In this document: positions 1-9,459 of the stretch, piece after piece
Position numbering within the stretch: position 1 is the stretch's first letter
How the letters are laid out: each line of letters begins with the position of its first letter
Assembly: GCA_002394335.1 (NCBI GenBank)
Contig: DGTP01000014.1
Span: forward strand, 1-64,000
Origin: Bacteroidales bacterium UBA4333
Lineage (GTDB): Bacteria; Bacteroidota; Bacteroidia; Bacteroidales; Paludibacteraceae
Reading direction: 5' to 3'
Length of the DNA stretch: 64,000 nt
Notes under the pieces: model-generated
Database searches by the model: none
The model's input: the letters and a program-made list of their open reading frames with translations, nothing else
What the model was told of the DNA's origin: nothing
Made by a program: the position numbers and the translations under genes

Positions 1-121
1 GTTCAACTTTTGGGGTTCATTACAAATCGGTCTTGCCATTTTTTTGTTCCTTCATTTTGACAAAAAACAGCCTTTTTCGCTCCAATTTTCGCTCCAATGT
101 GCATTATTTTGCATTTTTAAT

Positions 122-152
122 TTGTGTATATCGAAAAAAAGTTGTACCTTTG
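122..152 (+). promoter_or_regulatory. Bacteroidota-type promoter without an obvious gene
   Basis: TTG at 122-124 and TACCTTTG at 145-152 are separated by exactly 20 nt, matching the -33/-7 arrangement. The sequence after the -33 box is GTATATC, as in other promoters of this window. Transcription would start near 159 and enter about 500 bases with no convincing reading frame, so the product may be a small RNA or a relic. Confidence 0.6.
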
Positions 153-410
153 TGCCGTGTTTGAAGAAACACGCCGTTTGGGACTCCCAAAACATTCGCA
201 ACGTTTTTAACTATCCAGTCCAAACAGCACTAATGATTCATGGTCCGGTTTTTTCCGGGCATATGGTCGTTGGTGCTTTTTTGTTGTTGTGCTCGCAGGC
301 GCATGGATTGGAGTGTTGAAAACGGTTTTCCTGTCAAACTCCCCCAAAACATCCTCAACCGCTTCAACGGCTAAAGAGCCGAGAGCTAAGAGTTAAAAAC
401 CAAAGACTAT

Positions 411-471
411 AAAAAATATACAGCCCTGCCTCTGGGCTTGAAACCGAGGCAAAACCATAAGCCAAATGGTA
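411..471. repeat. 61-bp hairpin element, copy 1
   Basis: Differs from 2220-2280 at two positions. It can fold as AGCCC/GGGCT or, exclusively, as GCCTC/GAGGC. The two copies bracket the ATPase gene in direct orientation. Confidence 0.75.
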
Positions 472-623
472 CTTGGTACTTGGTCACTTGGTACTTGAAT
501 TGATCTTTGACAGATTGAGATATTTGTAGAGTAAAAACATTCCGGAAAGAGCAATAATTTGCGTTATTAGTTGCTGAAACGAACAAAAAATATATTGATT
601 TCAGCAGTTTTTGGTAAAATTAT

Positions 624-654
624 TTGTTCAAATCAAATATTTGTTGTATCTTTG
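624..654 (+). promoter_or_regulatory. Promoter of the AAA+ ATPase gene
   Basis: TTG at 624-626, a 20-nt spacer and TATCTTTG at 647-654, followed by GCAGC. It lies about 47 nt before the ATPase start codon. Confidence 0.7.
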
Positions 655-701
655 CAGCGATTTTTAACATAGGTATGAACCTTGGATAAAATAGTTGAGA
701 T

Positions 702-2120
702 ATGACAGAGCCGATGTTCGGGCGCGATGAAGAGTGCCGATTGATCAAAAAGTACTTGAGCAGTAACCGTTCGGAGTTTGTGGCGGTGTATGGCCGGAGG
801 CGTGTCGGAAAGACATTCCTTTTGAGGCAGACGCTGGATGATTCGTTATGCTTCAGTTTTACGGGGTTGGCGAATGCAAAGAATTCAGAGCAATTACTGA
901 ATTTCCACATTACTTTGCGCCGATACGATCCGGGGGCAAAAGCTTGTGCCAATTGGCTGGAGGCTTTTGACCAACTGCAAGACTATGTAGAAAACTGCAA
1001 GCAAGAGCAGAAAGTGATTTTCATTGACGAGCTACCTTGGTTGGATACTCCGAAATCGAATTTCATGCCGGCTTTTGAGCATTTCTGGAACGGTTGGGCG
1101 TCGGGACGTTCGGATGTCAAACTGTTCGTCTGCGGAAGTGCGACATCGTGGATGCTGGATAATATCATCAATAATCACGGCGGATTGCATAACCGCGTGA
1201 CGCACGAGATGTTTCTGGAGCCTTTCTCATTAGGGTTGTGCAAACAGTATTTTGATGCGTATCATTTCGGTTATTCGGATAGAGAGATAGCTGAGTTCTA
1301 TATGATTTTCGGAGGTGTGCCTTATTATCTTTCGCTCATGGATAAAGAGCAAAGCGTTACACAAAATGTCGATCGACTTATCTTTGGTGCCAAAGGCGAG
1401 TTGCGCAACGAAAAAGAGAACCTTTTCCGGTCCCTCTTCCGCCATTCCGAAGATTATGTAGCCATTTTGGATGCTATTTCTGAAAAGAGAAAAGGTCTGA
1501 CGCGTGCAGAGATATTGGAGGAGACAAAACTGGACAACAATGCCTTGTTTACCAAGCGGCTGGAAGAGTTGGAGAAATGCAATTTTATTCGCCGTTATGA
1601 GGACTATTCCAATCGTCAGCGCAACACGCTCTATCAGTTGGTAGATCCGTTGTGCCATTTCTGGCATAATATCGTGGAGCAGAACAAACATCGTGACGAA
1701 CAATTTTGGAGTCATTCGCAGAATAGTCCGCTATTCAATACTTGGTCAGGTCTGGCGTTTGAGATGCTTTGTTTGAACCATGTGCAGCAGATCAAACAGG
1801 CACTGGGCATATCAGGAATACAGGCAGACGTCTATTCGTGGCGGACACCTGCGGACGTTACGCCCGGCGCACAAATTGATTTGGTTATTGATCGCGCGGA
1901 CAGGTGTGTGAATATATGCGAGATGAAGTTCAGCAGGGCGGAATATGAAATAGATGATACGGAGCGCGGGAAGATTGAAAATCGGATTCTTCAATTCCAA
2001 CGGTATGCAGAACCGCGTAAATCTATTCGTCTGACAATGGTCACCGGTTATGGTGTCAAACACAATACACATAGCAGTATTGTTCAGAACGAGGTGACTT
2101 TGGCGGATTTGATGCGCTAA
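702..2120 (+). CDS. AAA+ ATPase with nuclease-like C-terminal domain
   Basis: 472 residues. The N-terminal half is a P-loop ATPase: Walker A GRRRVGKTF at residues 31-39 and Walker B VIFIDELPWLD at 105-115. The middle is winged-helix-like (around residues 270-310). The C-terminal part has the spacing of a PD-(D/E)XK-like site (QIDLVIDR followed by ICEMKFS), as in the Arch_ATPase/DUF234 families. These proteins are common in Bacteroidota and archaeal genomes and their cellular role is not established. The start is chosen because it directly follows the promoter at 624-654. The gene stands alone between the two copies of the 61-bp element, which fits an accessory insertion. The family call is firm; the role is unknown. 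Confidence 0.85.
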   Translation: MTEPMFGRDEECRLIKKYLSSNRSEFVAVYGRRRVGKTFLLRQTLDDSLCFSFTGLANAKNSEQLLNFHITLRRYDPGAKACANWLEAFDQLQDYVENCKQEQKVIFIDELPWLDTPKSNFMPAFEHFWNGWASGRSDVKLFVCGSATSWMLDNIINNHGGLHNRVTHEMFLEPFSLGLCKQYFDAYHFGYSDREIAEFYMIFGGVPYYLSLMDKEQSVTQNVDRLIFGAKGELRNEKENLFRSLFRHSEDYVAILDAISEKRKGLTRAEILEETKLDNNALFTKRLEELEKCNFIRRYEDYSNRQRNTLYQLVDPLCHFWHNIVEQNKHRDEQFWSHSQNSPLFNTWSGLAFEMLCLNHVQQIKQALGISGIQADVYSWRTPADVTPGAQIDLVIDRADRCVNICEMKFSRAEYEIDDTERGKIENRILQFQRYAEPRKSIRLTMVTGYGVKHNTHSSIVQNEVTLADLMR

Positions 2121-2219
2121 GACCCATAGAGATACTTGATTACTCTACAAATTCTTGATCACGAAGATTGAGAATTTGTTTTTTTTATGATGCATAGCAT
2201 AGTAGAAAAAACAAGAGCT

Positions 2220-2280
2220 AAAAAATATACAGCCCTGCCTCAGGGCTTGAAACCGAGGCAAAACCATAAGCCCAATGGTA
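2220..2280. repeat. 61-bp hairpin element, copy 2
   Basis: Direct copy of 411-471 with two substitutions. Here the first stem is a full 6 bp (AGCCCT/AGGGCT). It ends in ATGGTAAATGAC, one of the stutter words, immediately before array 1. Confidence 0.75.
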
Positions 2281-2287
2281 AATGACT

Positions 2288-2701
2288 GTGGATGATGAGG
2301 GGAGTTTGGTTGTCCCAATGATGGGACAAAAGTGGATGATGAGGGGGAGTTGGTTGTCCCAATGATGGGACAAAGGTGGATGATGAGGGGAGTAGGTTGT
2401 CCCAATGATGGGACAAAGGTGGATGATGAGGGAAGTTGGTTGTCCCAATGATGGGACAAAGGTGGATGATGAGGGGGAGTTGGTTGTCCCAATGATGGGA
2501 CAAAGGTGGATGATGAGGGGAGTTTGTTGTCCCAAGGATGGGACAAAAGTGGATGATGAAGGGGAGTTGGTTGTCCCAATGATGGGACAAAGGTGGATGA
2601 TGAGGGGAGTTGGTTGTCCCAATGATGGGACAAAGGTGGATGATGAGGGGGAGTTGGTTGTCTCAATGATGAGACAAAAGTGGATGATGAGGGGGAGTTG
2701 G
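2288..2701 (+). repeat. REP-like tandem array 1 (9 units)
   Basis: Nine copies of a unit centred on GTCCCAATGATGGGAC. Palindromes start at 2312, 2356, 2399, 2442, 2486, 2529, 2573, 2616 and 2660, so the spacing alternates between 43 and 44 bp. Each palindrome has a 6-bp stem and a 4-nt loop, with TTGGTT on the left in most copies and AAA(A/G)GTGGATGATGA on the right. The copy at 2660 changes both stem arms together (GTCTCA/TGAGAC). The array ends about 40 bp before the next start codon. The - strand is open in all three frames here because the unit lacks stops on that strand; I do not regard this as coding. Confidence 0.95.
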
Positions 2702-2743
2702 TATAATATATTTTAGATAAATGACTAAAACACATAATACATT

Positions 2744-5700
2744 ATGAAAAACTTAAATTTAATCAATCCAGAAAGACGATTGGGAGGGCATGATTTTTGT
2801 GGTGTAAATCATGCTAACCAGACCGAAGTTCAGACTGACAATCTGTCGGTGTCCGGTCGTTCTGAGGTTAGCATGACGTTGGATGAACAACCCGGTAATC
2901 ACCCTGTAATCACCCCGTTATCACCCAGTAATCACCCCCTTTTACCTAAACAAAAGTCCGGTAAAAGTCTAATCCGCATAGGCAAGAATGTGGCAGAGAG
3001 TCATGTTCGGAAATACGCGGGGGCAAGCCGTGTATGGAAATATGCAGCAATGGTGGTTTTGATGGTTACGCTTGGTGTGGGGGAGATGTGGGCGGATATT
3101 ACTTTTTATTACATGGCGGATATGCCGAGTAGTTGGTGGACACCAAGTAATAGTGTTACCATGACACAATCTTCAACTAATACCAACCGATACTATTCGG
3201 AGGTTTCGTTGACGAGTGGTAAAACTTATGGCTTCTGTATTCACGAAGGTTCGGACGTTTATAAAAACAATTCAACTGCCTCTACTAATGAAAAATTCCA
3301 ATTATATAAGTATGGCATCGACAATGAAAATCGTTCCAATTATGTACCTTCTACTACTGGGACCTATATTTTTACATATGATTCAGGAACCAAAGAAATC
3401 TATATCGGTCCGAAATCAGGTGCAAAAATAAAAATTGCCTATGATGTGGCTTCCGGCCATGATGATTGGAGTAATTTAAACAATTATACCGATGAATTAA
3501 CTCAGGATGGTACATCAGAAAATTATTATATTGATCTTGATTTGTCTGCTCAAAAATATTATATGTTCGTACAAATCAAGATAGGGGATAATAGCTATGC
3601 TTATTGGCGTGGCACGTCTGCAATTACGATTGATGGTAACCCTGCTTCTGTTTATCACTACGAATCAAATCAACATACAAGTAAAGACAAATTAAACTTT
3701 ACGCCATCTGCAGCAACCAGATATAGATTCATCTGGAATCATCGCTATAAAACTATTAAAATACAACGCCTTTATCAAGTTAGTTACAATGCCAATGGTG
3801 GAAGTGGCGCGGTACCGAGTTCTACGTACCATCTTAGTGGAAGTACAGTGACTGTAGCTGATAAAGGGGCATTAGATAAATCGAATTATAGTTTCGCAGG
3901 GTGGAATACCAACAATAGCGGTAGCGGAACAAATTATGCAGCCGGTTCGGGTACGTTCACTATGCCTGCTTCCAACAAAACCCTCTACGCCAAATGGACA
4001 CAGAGCGTTACACTGAATGCCAACACAAGCAATGGAGGTAGTGGAAGTGATGGTAGTGCAACAGCCACATGGAACGGAACGGCTTTGAGTGGTATTTCTC
4101 ACCCAAGCGGCGCAACAGGATACACAAGAACAGGTTACTTTACAGATGCTACCGGTGGCACCAAAGTGCTGGATGCCGATGGCACATATGCAGGTTCTGA
4201 CATTACCGGTTATATAACAGGCGGCAAATGGTCAAGAACGGAAGCAACCACCCTCTATGCGCAATGGGACAACCATTATACCGTGACCTTTGAACAAGGT
4301 AGCCCGACGTTTCAAGGAACAGGCGAAGTGGAAGCTACTTATGGAGCGGCGCTTCCTGCAATCTCGGTACCGAGCAAGACGGGATATATCTTCGGCGGTT
4401 ATTATACCGGAGAAAATGGAACCGGCACACAATATTACAACGAGAATGGTGTCGGTCAGGGCACTTGGGGTGAAGCAGCCAACACCACTCTTCACGCCAA
4501 ATGGACGGGAATCAGTTACCAAGTGGCTTTTGATGCCAACGAAGGTAGCGGAACAATTGCTAATCAGAACCTTACGTATGGAGCGGCTGCTACCGCATTA
4601 ACCTCAAACACTACACAAATTACTCGTACAGGCTATTATTTCCTCGGTTGGAACACCAACGCCGATGGTTCCGGTACGGCTTTCTACAACGGCAAAGCCG
4701 TACAAAACCTGACTTCGGTTGATGGCGGTATCGTCACGCTCTATGCCCAATGGGCAAAGACCTATACGCTGTATTTCGTGCAAGCCAAATGTAATTGGGG
4801 TTCTTTCTATGCAAAAGCAGAAATTAGTTATGATAATCAAACGTATTATCCTAAGGGCACAGGAAATGGCACAGCAATGACTAATGATGCCAGAGGTATT
4901 TATATGTCGAACTTTACCTATAATTTAAGTCATAATTTCGCGTTATACAAAATTGATGGTATTCCTGAAGGCTCCCAAATAAAATTCAGTAATAACGGTA
5001 GCGATCCTAAAGGAAACATGTCTTGGTCTCCTGATAAGCCGTATTACTTGTACGGAAATAGTACTTGGTATGCGTTGAATCAATGTGCTAATCCTGCAGA
5101 TGTTGATACTATATCCACGGCAACCAATATGTCCGCACATGTTGGTTCTACGGATTATGGTATTGATGAACACGCTGATGGGCAATATGCTATCGTGGAA
5201 CTCTCTGCCAACACATGGTACACTCTCAAATATCACAACTGGTTAGATGACGGATGGTCAGGATGTACGGCTACTAGTGATGCTTCGAATATGATAACGA
5301 GTGGAACATCAACCGGTGTGAGTGGCGAATGGACACTTAATGGCAACAATGATGTACATATTCAAACTACAGTGGCAGGAGAATATAAATTCAAGCTAAA
5401 TGGATGGGACAATGGGGCACCTGAAGCACAAATATATTATCCAGTAGGTGTTTCTCTGGCTATTGACAAAACGCAAGCACATGCAGGAGATGAGACTACC
5501 GTCACACTGACTGCTACTCCGGCAAAGACGTATTTAATGACTAATCCGACTTATTACTATCAGATGAGCACGGATGGAGGAACGAACTGGACTACGATCG
5601 CAACCAGCAGCAGTAATACTTATGCCTATACTTTTGCTGCCAGAGCTTGCAAGTTCCGCGTTATGCTCCAAAACGATGCCGGTTTGAGATCCAAATCCAA

Positions 5701-8497
5701 TGAACAATCATTCACCGCCTACTCCACCAAGTCGTTCTATGTCTATAACCCGTATAATGACAATACCAACAAATGGCGTTATTTGCACCTCTATACTTGG
5801 GATAGCAATAATGGAAATACTACCTATAATGGTTCTTGGCCCGGTGGATATATACATGGCGTAGATAATGCAACATATGCCGGTTGCGCAAACGGAAACA
5901 CGCTCGAATATAAGGGTGATAATTGGTTCAAGATTACCATTGACGAGCGTGCTAACTGCTTTATGTTAGTCGGTGAAGAAACCTATAGCGAACATCAGAC
6001 AGTAACATGCTACACCAACGGATACATCGAGGGCGGAAAGTATATGATTTATACACAAGACAATAAAAACAAAGTGGTAGAGTACCAAGCCAAAGGTGCT
6101 TCGGACTTCCGTCTGAAATATACCGATGGTAGCGGAAAAGAACTCTATTCCGATATTTATAACACCACGCTGGATGGTACTTCGGTTATCGCATCTCTGT
6201 GGATGAACGCCAGTGCTTCTTCTCCGACCTTAGTAATACAGCGAGGTTCTGGAAACAATACATGGAGCGATGCAGTTACTTATTCTGGCACAGGTTTTAC
6301 AGACTTGATTCCTGACACCAAAGAAGATCACGGCTATGTATTCCAGATGGATTTGAACCTCTCTACTCCGGCAGTCAGCAATGTTACGGAATATACCGGA
6401 CCGTTCTATGTCCGCACAGACGGCTTGGGAGGCGGTTGGAATGCCTATAAGAATAATTCTAAGAACACGATGTATGCCAATACAGCTACCTCGCCGGCTT
6501 ATGATTACTATCTCTGCAAATGGATTGGTTCTGCCGGCACGAATGTTAAGTTCACCGTGGCTAATGATTATAATAAGGAGTTGGTTGCTTCGCTCGGTAA
6601 CGATGAGATTTTAGGAGAAGACGACGAGGAGACGCTTCCGGCTGCTGCCAATGTGCGCTTTGCTTGGAATAGCCAGACAAATACACTCTCCCGTGCTTAC
6701 ATCAGCGGTTCGACAAATGCTTCCGACAGATTCTTGGTTATGACGGAGAAAGCAAGTGATGCGGGTTATACAACCGGCAAGATTTACAATGAGAGTGGTG
6801 TTGCTCTGACTACTGCTGCCGGTGGAGCTGTCGCTGGCTTAAATGAGCATGAGTTGATTTTTACGGACAACGGCAACTGGGTATATCAATTAGTGATGTT
6901 TGCTAATCCCGGAGCTCATACCAAAGTAACAGCTAAATTCGGTACTCACACACAGAAATTCATACCGATGGGAGAACTCATTGGCGGAAGTGGTTCCTCA
7001 AAGCAAAAATACCGCATCGTTTATGATTTCAAGACGAATATACTTACAACTGCGTGGGTTCCGAATGGACCAGTAAATGCAGATATTAGCTTAAACGCGA
7101 ATGTCATGCTCATCCGTAATGGACAAAATGCCGCTGAGGAATTAAGGTTTGAAGAAAAAGGCAGCGGAGGACATTACTCCATTACCAATGCCAAGAAACT
7201 GATTAGCGTCATGCAGTTTGACTACGACAACATGGTAGGTAAGATGAACTCTTGGAACTCGCAGGCATACCAATACTGCATGTACTATATCTCCTTCCCA
7301 TTTGATGTGGACGTGAATAAAATCTTCGGTATCGGAACATATGGAACCGACTGGAAACTGCAATACTATGACGGCGCAGAACGTGCATCCAAAGGTTTCT
7401 TCCGCGGCGATGGTACTACTACCTTCTGGAAGGATGTACCGGCTGACGGCACGTTGCAAAAATATGTGGGGTACAGCCTCTTGCTCAACCGCATTAAGTT
7501 TAATGATGGCAGTAGCGATATTTGGGAGAACAAAGGTGCCGGGAGTTCGGTTTACCTCTATTTCCCATCTAATGAAGATGCTGGTACTTTGCAGCATAAT
7601 AATTACGTACTTGAAGTACCCTATCATGAATGTACTTTACCTAATTCGTGGACTGATGAGAGTGGAATTCACGAGCATAGGATCACCGATAGCCACTGGA
7701 ACATGATAGGTGTGCCTATTCTTGCCAATAGCACGGTTGGTGGAGGACTCCAATCTATCCTTGGTACGGAAGGTGATTTCCGCTATTTATACGCATGGAA
7801 CTATGGCGATAATAGTTTGAGTGTGGCGGATGCAGGAGAATCATTTACTTTCCAAGCGATGAAAGCCTATATGGTACAATACCATGGTCCGATCACCTTT
7901 ACCGGTGCAGGTATCCAGACTCCTTCTTCCGTAGCAGCACGCAAAACGGCAGAAAAGAAGAACTACAGTATTAATCTGCAAGTGCTCAACGCAGACGAAC
8001 AGGAGATCAACCATACCTACGTCAAGATGCAAGAAGGTGCGGATGCCAACTTTGCGCTGAATGAGGATTTGTGCATGGTTACCAACAACCGCGCAGTGAA
8101 TATCTACACTTTCGCAGGAAGTTACGATGTGGCAGCCAATGTGCTTCCGGTTGAGAATACAACCATCCCTGTTGGGCTTACCGTCAAGACAGCAGGCTCC
8201 TATACAATTGCAATGCCGAGCAACTTCAGCGGAACGGTTACACTTGTGGATACCTACGCACAGACACGCACGAACCTCGCTTTGGAAGACTACACCGTCC
8301 AACTGGAGAAAGGTACTGTCAACGATCGGTTCTTCCTGGAGATAGGCATCAACAATGCACCTACAGCCATTGACGGCGTTACAGACGGTAGCGGATCGCT
8401 CAAAGACGGCAAAGCGCATAAGTTCATTGAGAATGGCGCGATGTATATTCTCCGCGACGGTGTGATTTATGACGCACGCGGAAACAAAGTAAAGTAA
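2744..8497 (+). CDS. Large InlB-repeat cell-surface protein
   Basis: 1917 residues. A long polar N-terminus (about 97 residues) precedes one hydrophobic segment at roughly 98-115 that reads like a signal peptide ending near MWA. Residues about 345-670 contain InlB/Flg_new-type repeats (YNANGG... FAGWNT... LYAKWT). A segment near 1000-1035 with YLHLYTWD and WPGGY resembles starch-binding CBM26 modules. From about 1510 onward the protein is homologous to the C-terminal half of the 677-residue protein at 10987-13020 (shared SFPFDV, RTNL and YTV patterns). It ends in a short module with ILRDGVIYDARGNKVK, typical of Bacteroidales secreted proteins. Likely exported and surface-exposed; the ligand is unknown. 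No good promoter was found directly upstream, so it may be read through array 1. Confidence 0.85.
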   Translation: MKNLNLINPERRLGGHDFCGVNHANQTEVQTDNLSVSGRSEVSMTLDEQPGNHPVITPLSPSNHPLLPKQKSGKSLIRIGKNVAESHVRKYAGASRVWKYAAMVVLMVTLGVGEMWADITFYYMADMPSSWWTPSNSVTMTQSSTNTNRYYSEVSLTSGKTYGFCIHEGSDVYKNNSTASTNEKFQLYKYGIDNENRSNYVPSTTGTYIFTYDSGTKEIYIGPKSGAKIKIAYDVASGHDDWSNLNNYTDELTQDGTSENYYIDLDLSAQKYYMFVQIKIGDNSYAYWRGTSAITIDGNPASVYHYESNQHTSKDKLNFTPSAATRYRFIWNHRYKTIKIQRLYQVSYNANGGSGAVPSSTYHLSGSTVTVADKGALDKSNYSFAGWNTNNSGSGTNYAAGSGTFTMPASNKTLYAKWTQSVTLNANTSNGGSGSDGSATATWNGTALSGISHPSGATGYTRTGYFTDATGGTKVLDADGTYAGSDITGYITGGKWSRTEATTLYAQWDNHYTVTFEQGSPTFQGTGEVEATYGAALPAISVPSKTGYIFGGYYTGENGTGTQYYNENGVGQGTWGEAANTTLHAKWTGISYQVAFDANEGSGTIANQNLTYGAAATALTSNTTQITRTGYYFLGWNTNADGSGTAFYNGKAVQNLTSVDGGIVTLYAQWAKTYTLYFVQAKCNWGSFYAKAEISYDNQTYYPKGTGNGTAMTNDARGIYMSNFTYNLSHNFALYKIDGIPEGSQIKFSNNGSDPKGNMSWSPDKPYYLYGNSTWYALNQCANPADVDTISTATNMSAHVGSTDYGIDEHADGQYAIVELSANTWYTLKYHNWLDDGWSGCTATSDASNMITSGTSTGVSGEWTLNGNNDVHIQTTVAGEYKFKLNGWDNGAPEAQIYYPVGVSLAIDKTQAHAGDETTVTLTATPAKTYLMTNPTYYYQMSTDGGTNWTTIATSSSNTYAYTFAARACKFRVMLQNDAGLRSKSNEQSFTAYSTKSFYVYNPYNDNTNKWRYLHLYTWDSNNGNTTYNGSWPGGYIHGVDNATYAGCANGNTLEYKGDNWFKITIDERANCFMLVGEETYSEHQTVTCYTNGYIEGGKYMIYTQDNKNKVVEYQAKGASDFRLKYTDGSGKELYSDIYNTTLDGTSVIASLWMNASASSPTLVIQRGSGNNTWSDAVTYSGTGFTDLIPDTKEDHGYVFQMDLNLSTPAVSNVTEYTGPFYVRTDGLGGGWNAYKNNSKNTMYANTATSPAYDYYLCKWIGSAGTNVKFTVANDYNKELVASLGNDEILGEDDEETLPAAANVRFAWNSQTNTLSRAYISGSTNASDRFLVMTEKASDAGYTTGKIYNESGVALTTAAGGAVAGLNEHELIFTDNGNWVYQLVMFANPGAHTKVTAKFGTHTQKFIPMGELIGGSGSSKQKYRIVYDFKTNILTTAWVPNGPVNADISLNANVMLIRNGQNAAEELRFEEKGSGGHYSITNAKKLISVMQFDYDNMVGKMNSWNSQAYQYCMYYISFPFDVDVNKIFGIGTYGTDWKLQYYDGAERASKGFFRGDGTTTFWKDVPADGTLQKYVGYSLLLNRIKFNDGSSDIWENKGAGSSVYLYFPSNEDAGTLQHNNYVLEVPYHECTLPNSWTDESGIHEHRITDSHWNMIGVPILANSTVGGGLQSILGTEGDFRYLYAWNYGDNSLSVADAGESFTFQAMKAYMVQYHGPITFTGAGIQTPSSVAARKTAEKKNYSINLQVLNADEQEINHTYVKMQEGADANFALNEDLCMVTNNRAVNIYTFAGSYDVAANVLPVENTTIPVGLTVKTAGSYTIAMPSNFSGTVTLVDTYAQTRTNLALEDYTVQLEKGTVNDRFFLEIGINNAPTAIDGVTDGSGSLKDGKAHKFIENGAMYILRDGVIYDARGNKVK
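2895..2940 (+). repeat. Short tandem repeat in the N-terminus of the surface protein
   Basis: Four imperfect 11-12-bp units of the type GTAATCACCCC encode the NHPVITPLSPSNHPL stretch, ahead of the signal-like segment. This suggests the N-terminal extension grew by stuttering. Confidence 0.8.
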
Positions 8498-8507
8498 AAG
8501 GTGAAAA

Positions 8508-8918
8508 ATGAAAAGTCAAAGGACAAAAGATATGAGAAAGAATATAAAGATTATGGGTTACGGGTTATTGGTTATGGTAGTGATCTTTGTAACCATGCCA
8601 TTAACCGCCCAAAATGCACAGCAGTGGCAGTCCGCTTCTTCGATGCAAGAATCCGGCAGCCGGTATTCGTCCAAGGTGACTCCTGTCGGCGCAACGGGAG
8701 TGGGGGCAATGTCTTCCACCACCAGTAGTTTTGCACCGGCACAGGCTCCGAGCAGACCACGTAGAGCCGGCGAGAGTTCTTCGGATCCATGGGGAAACAA
8801 CCAAGACGGCGGAGAAACAGACCCCGGTTCCCCCATCGGCGATGCGGTGTTGCCGTTGATGCTGATGGCGCTCGCCTTCGGCGGAGTGGTGGCTCTTCGG
8901 AGACGCAAGACTACGTAA
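8508..8918 (+). CDS. Small exported protein with C-terminal PxGD membrane tag
   Basis: 136 residues. The N-terminal hydrophobic segment (17-34, ending TAQ) looks like a signal peptide. A low-complexity Ser/Ala/Pro/Gly middle follows. The C-terminus is tripartite: SPIGDA at 108-113, a hydrophobic stretch LPLMLMALAFGGVVAL, then RRRK at 131-134. That layout recalls C-terminal sorting tags such as PID-CTERM of Bacteroidota, but the assignment is inference. It starts 10 bp after the surface-protein stop, so the two are probably cotranscribed; an alternative start is 8532. It is homologous to the first 115 residues of the 677-residue protein downstream. Function unknown. Confidence 0.7.
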   Translation: MKSQRTKDMRKNIKIMGYGLLVMVVIFVTMPLTAQNAQQWQSASSMQESGSRYSSKVTPVGATGVGAMSSTTSSFAPAQAPSRPRRAGESSSDPWGNNQDGGETDPGSPIGDAVLPLMLMALAFGGVVALRRRKTT

Positions 8919-9015
8919 GGGAGGCTGAGCATGAGGGCTTGTCCCAAGGATGGAACAAAAGTGCATGATGAGAGTTGGTTGTCTCAATGATGAGACAAAA
9001 GTGCATGATGAGAGC

Positions 9016-9052
9016 AAAAAATCGACATAATACTTGCGTATGTCGATTTTTT
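9016..9052 (+). promoter_or_regulatory. Perfect inverted repeat over the transposase promoter
   Basis: AAAAAATCGACATA (9016-9029) and TATGTCGATTTTTT (9039-9052) are perfectly complementary around a 9-nt loop. On the + strand this is a stem followed by a T run, as in an intrinsic terminator. It also surrounds the -33 TTG of the next promoter, so it could be an operator or a read-through barrier. Confidence 0.7.
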
Positions 9053-9064
9053 GTAGTATCTTTG
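9034..9064 (+). promoter_or_regulatory. Promoter reading into array 2 and the transposase
   Basis: TTG at 9034-9036, a 20-nt spacer and TATCTTTG at 9057-9064, then GCAGC. The next gene is the transposase, about 395 nt downstream, so its mRNA leader would contain nine repeat palindromes. Confidence 0.75.
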
Positions 9065-9459
9065 CAGCGGATTGGGAGTTGGTTGTCCCAATGATGGGAC
9101 AAAGGTGGATGATGAGAGCTTGGTTGTCCCAATGATGGGACAAAGGTGGATGATGAGGGCTTGGTTGTCCCAATGATGGGACAAAAGTGGATGATGAGGG
9201 AGAGTCGGTTGTCCCAATGATGGGACAAAAGTGGATGATGGGGGGAAGCTGGTTGTCCCAATGATGGGACAAAAGTGGATGATGGGGGCTTGGTTGTCCC
9301 AATGATGGGACAAAAGTGGATGATGATGGAGTTGGTTGTCTCAATGATGAGACAAAAGTGCATGATGGAGTTGGTTGTCCCAATGATGGGACAAAAGTGG
9401 ATGATGATTGGGAGTTGGTTGTCCCAATGATGGGACAAAAGTGCATGATGAGAAGAGAG

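Larger units (their letters stand above)
1..701. other. Gene-poor upstream region
   Basis: No confident coding gene is visible here. The region holds a promoter at 122-152 whose product is unclear, a promoter at 624-654 for the ATPase gene, a 61-bp element at 411-471 that recurs at 2220-2280, and stutter words (GAGAGCTAAGAGTT at 381-394; repeated ACTTGGT at 470-495). A 28-codon frame at 233-319 lies downstream of the first promoter, but nothing supports its translation. An imperfect repeat of the form ACTCCC-AAAACAT occurs near 183 and near 340. Confidence 0.6.
8933..9452 (+). repeat. REP-like tandem array 2 (11 units)
   Basis: Palindromes start at 8941, 8981, 9085, 9126, 9167, 9211, 9255, 9296, 9338, 9377 and 9421, spaced 39-44 bp apart except for a gap of 104 bp at 8981-9085 that holds a promoter. 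The copies at 8981 and 9338 carry the paired GTCTCA/TGAGAC change; the copy at 8941 has a single mismatch in the right arm. The last unit runs into the transposase start region, where its GTGCATGATGA tail supplies possible start codons. Confidence 0.95.

Noticed and set aside
2288..2701. CRISPR array
   Set aside because: The whole unit, including what would be the spacer, is conserved, and no cas genes are present.
2145..2735. Long open frames on the - strand across array 1 (and likewise 8911-9786 and 10435-11163)
   Set aside because: The unit has no stop codon in any - strand frame, so all three frames stay open. The translations are only repeated unit text and shift frame with the 43/44-bp spacing.
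9316..9459. N-terminal extension of the transposase through the repeats
   Set aside because: It translates repeat DNA and contains no family sequence. Starts at 9445, 9448 or 9460 fit better.
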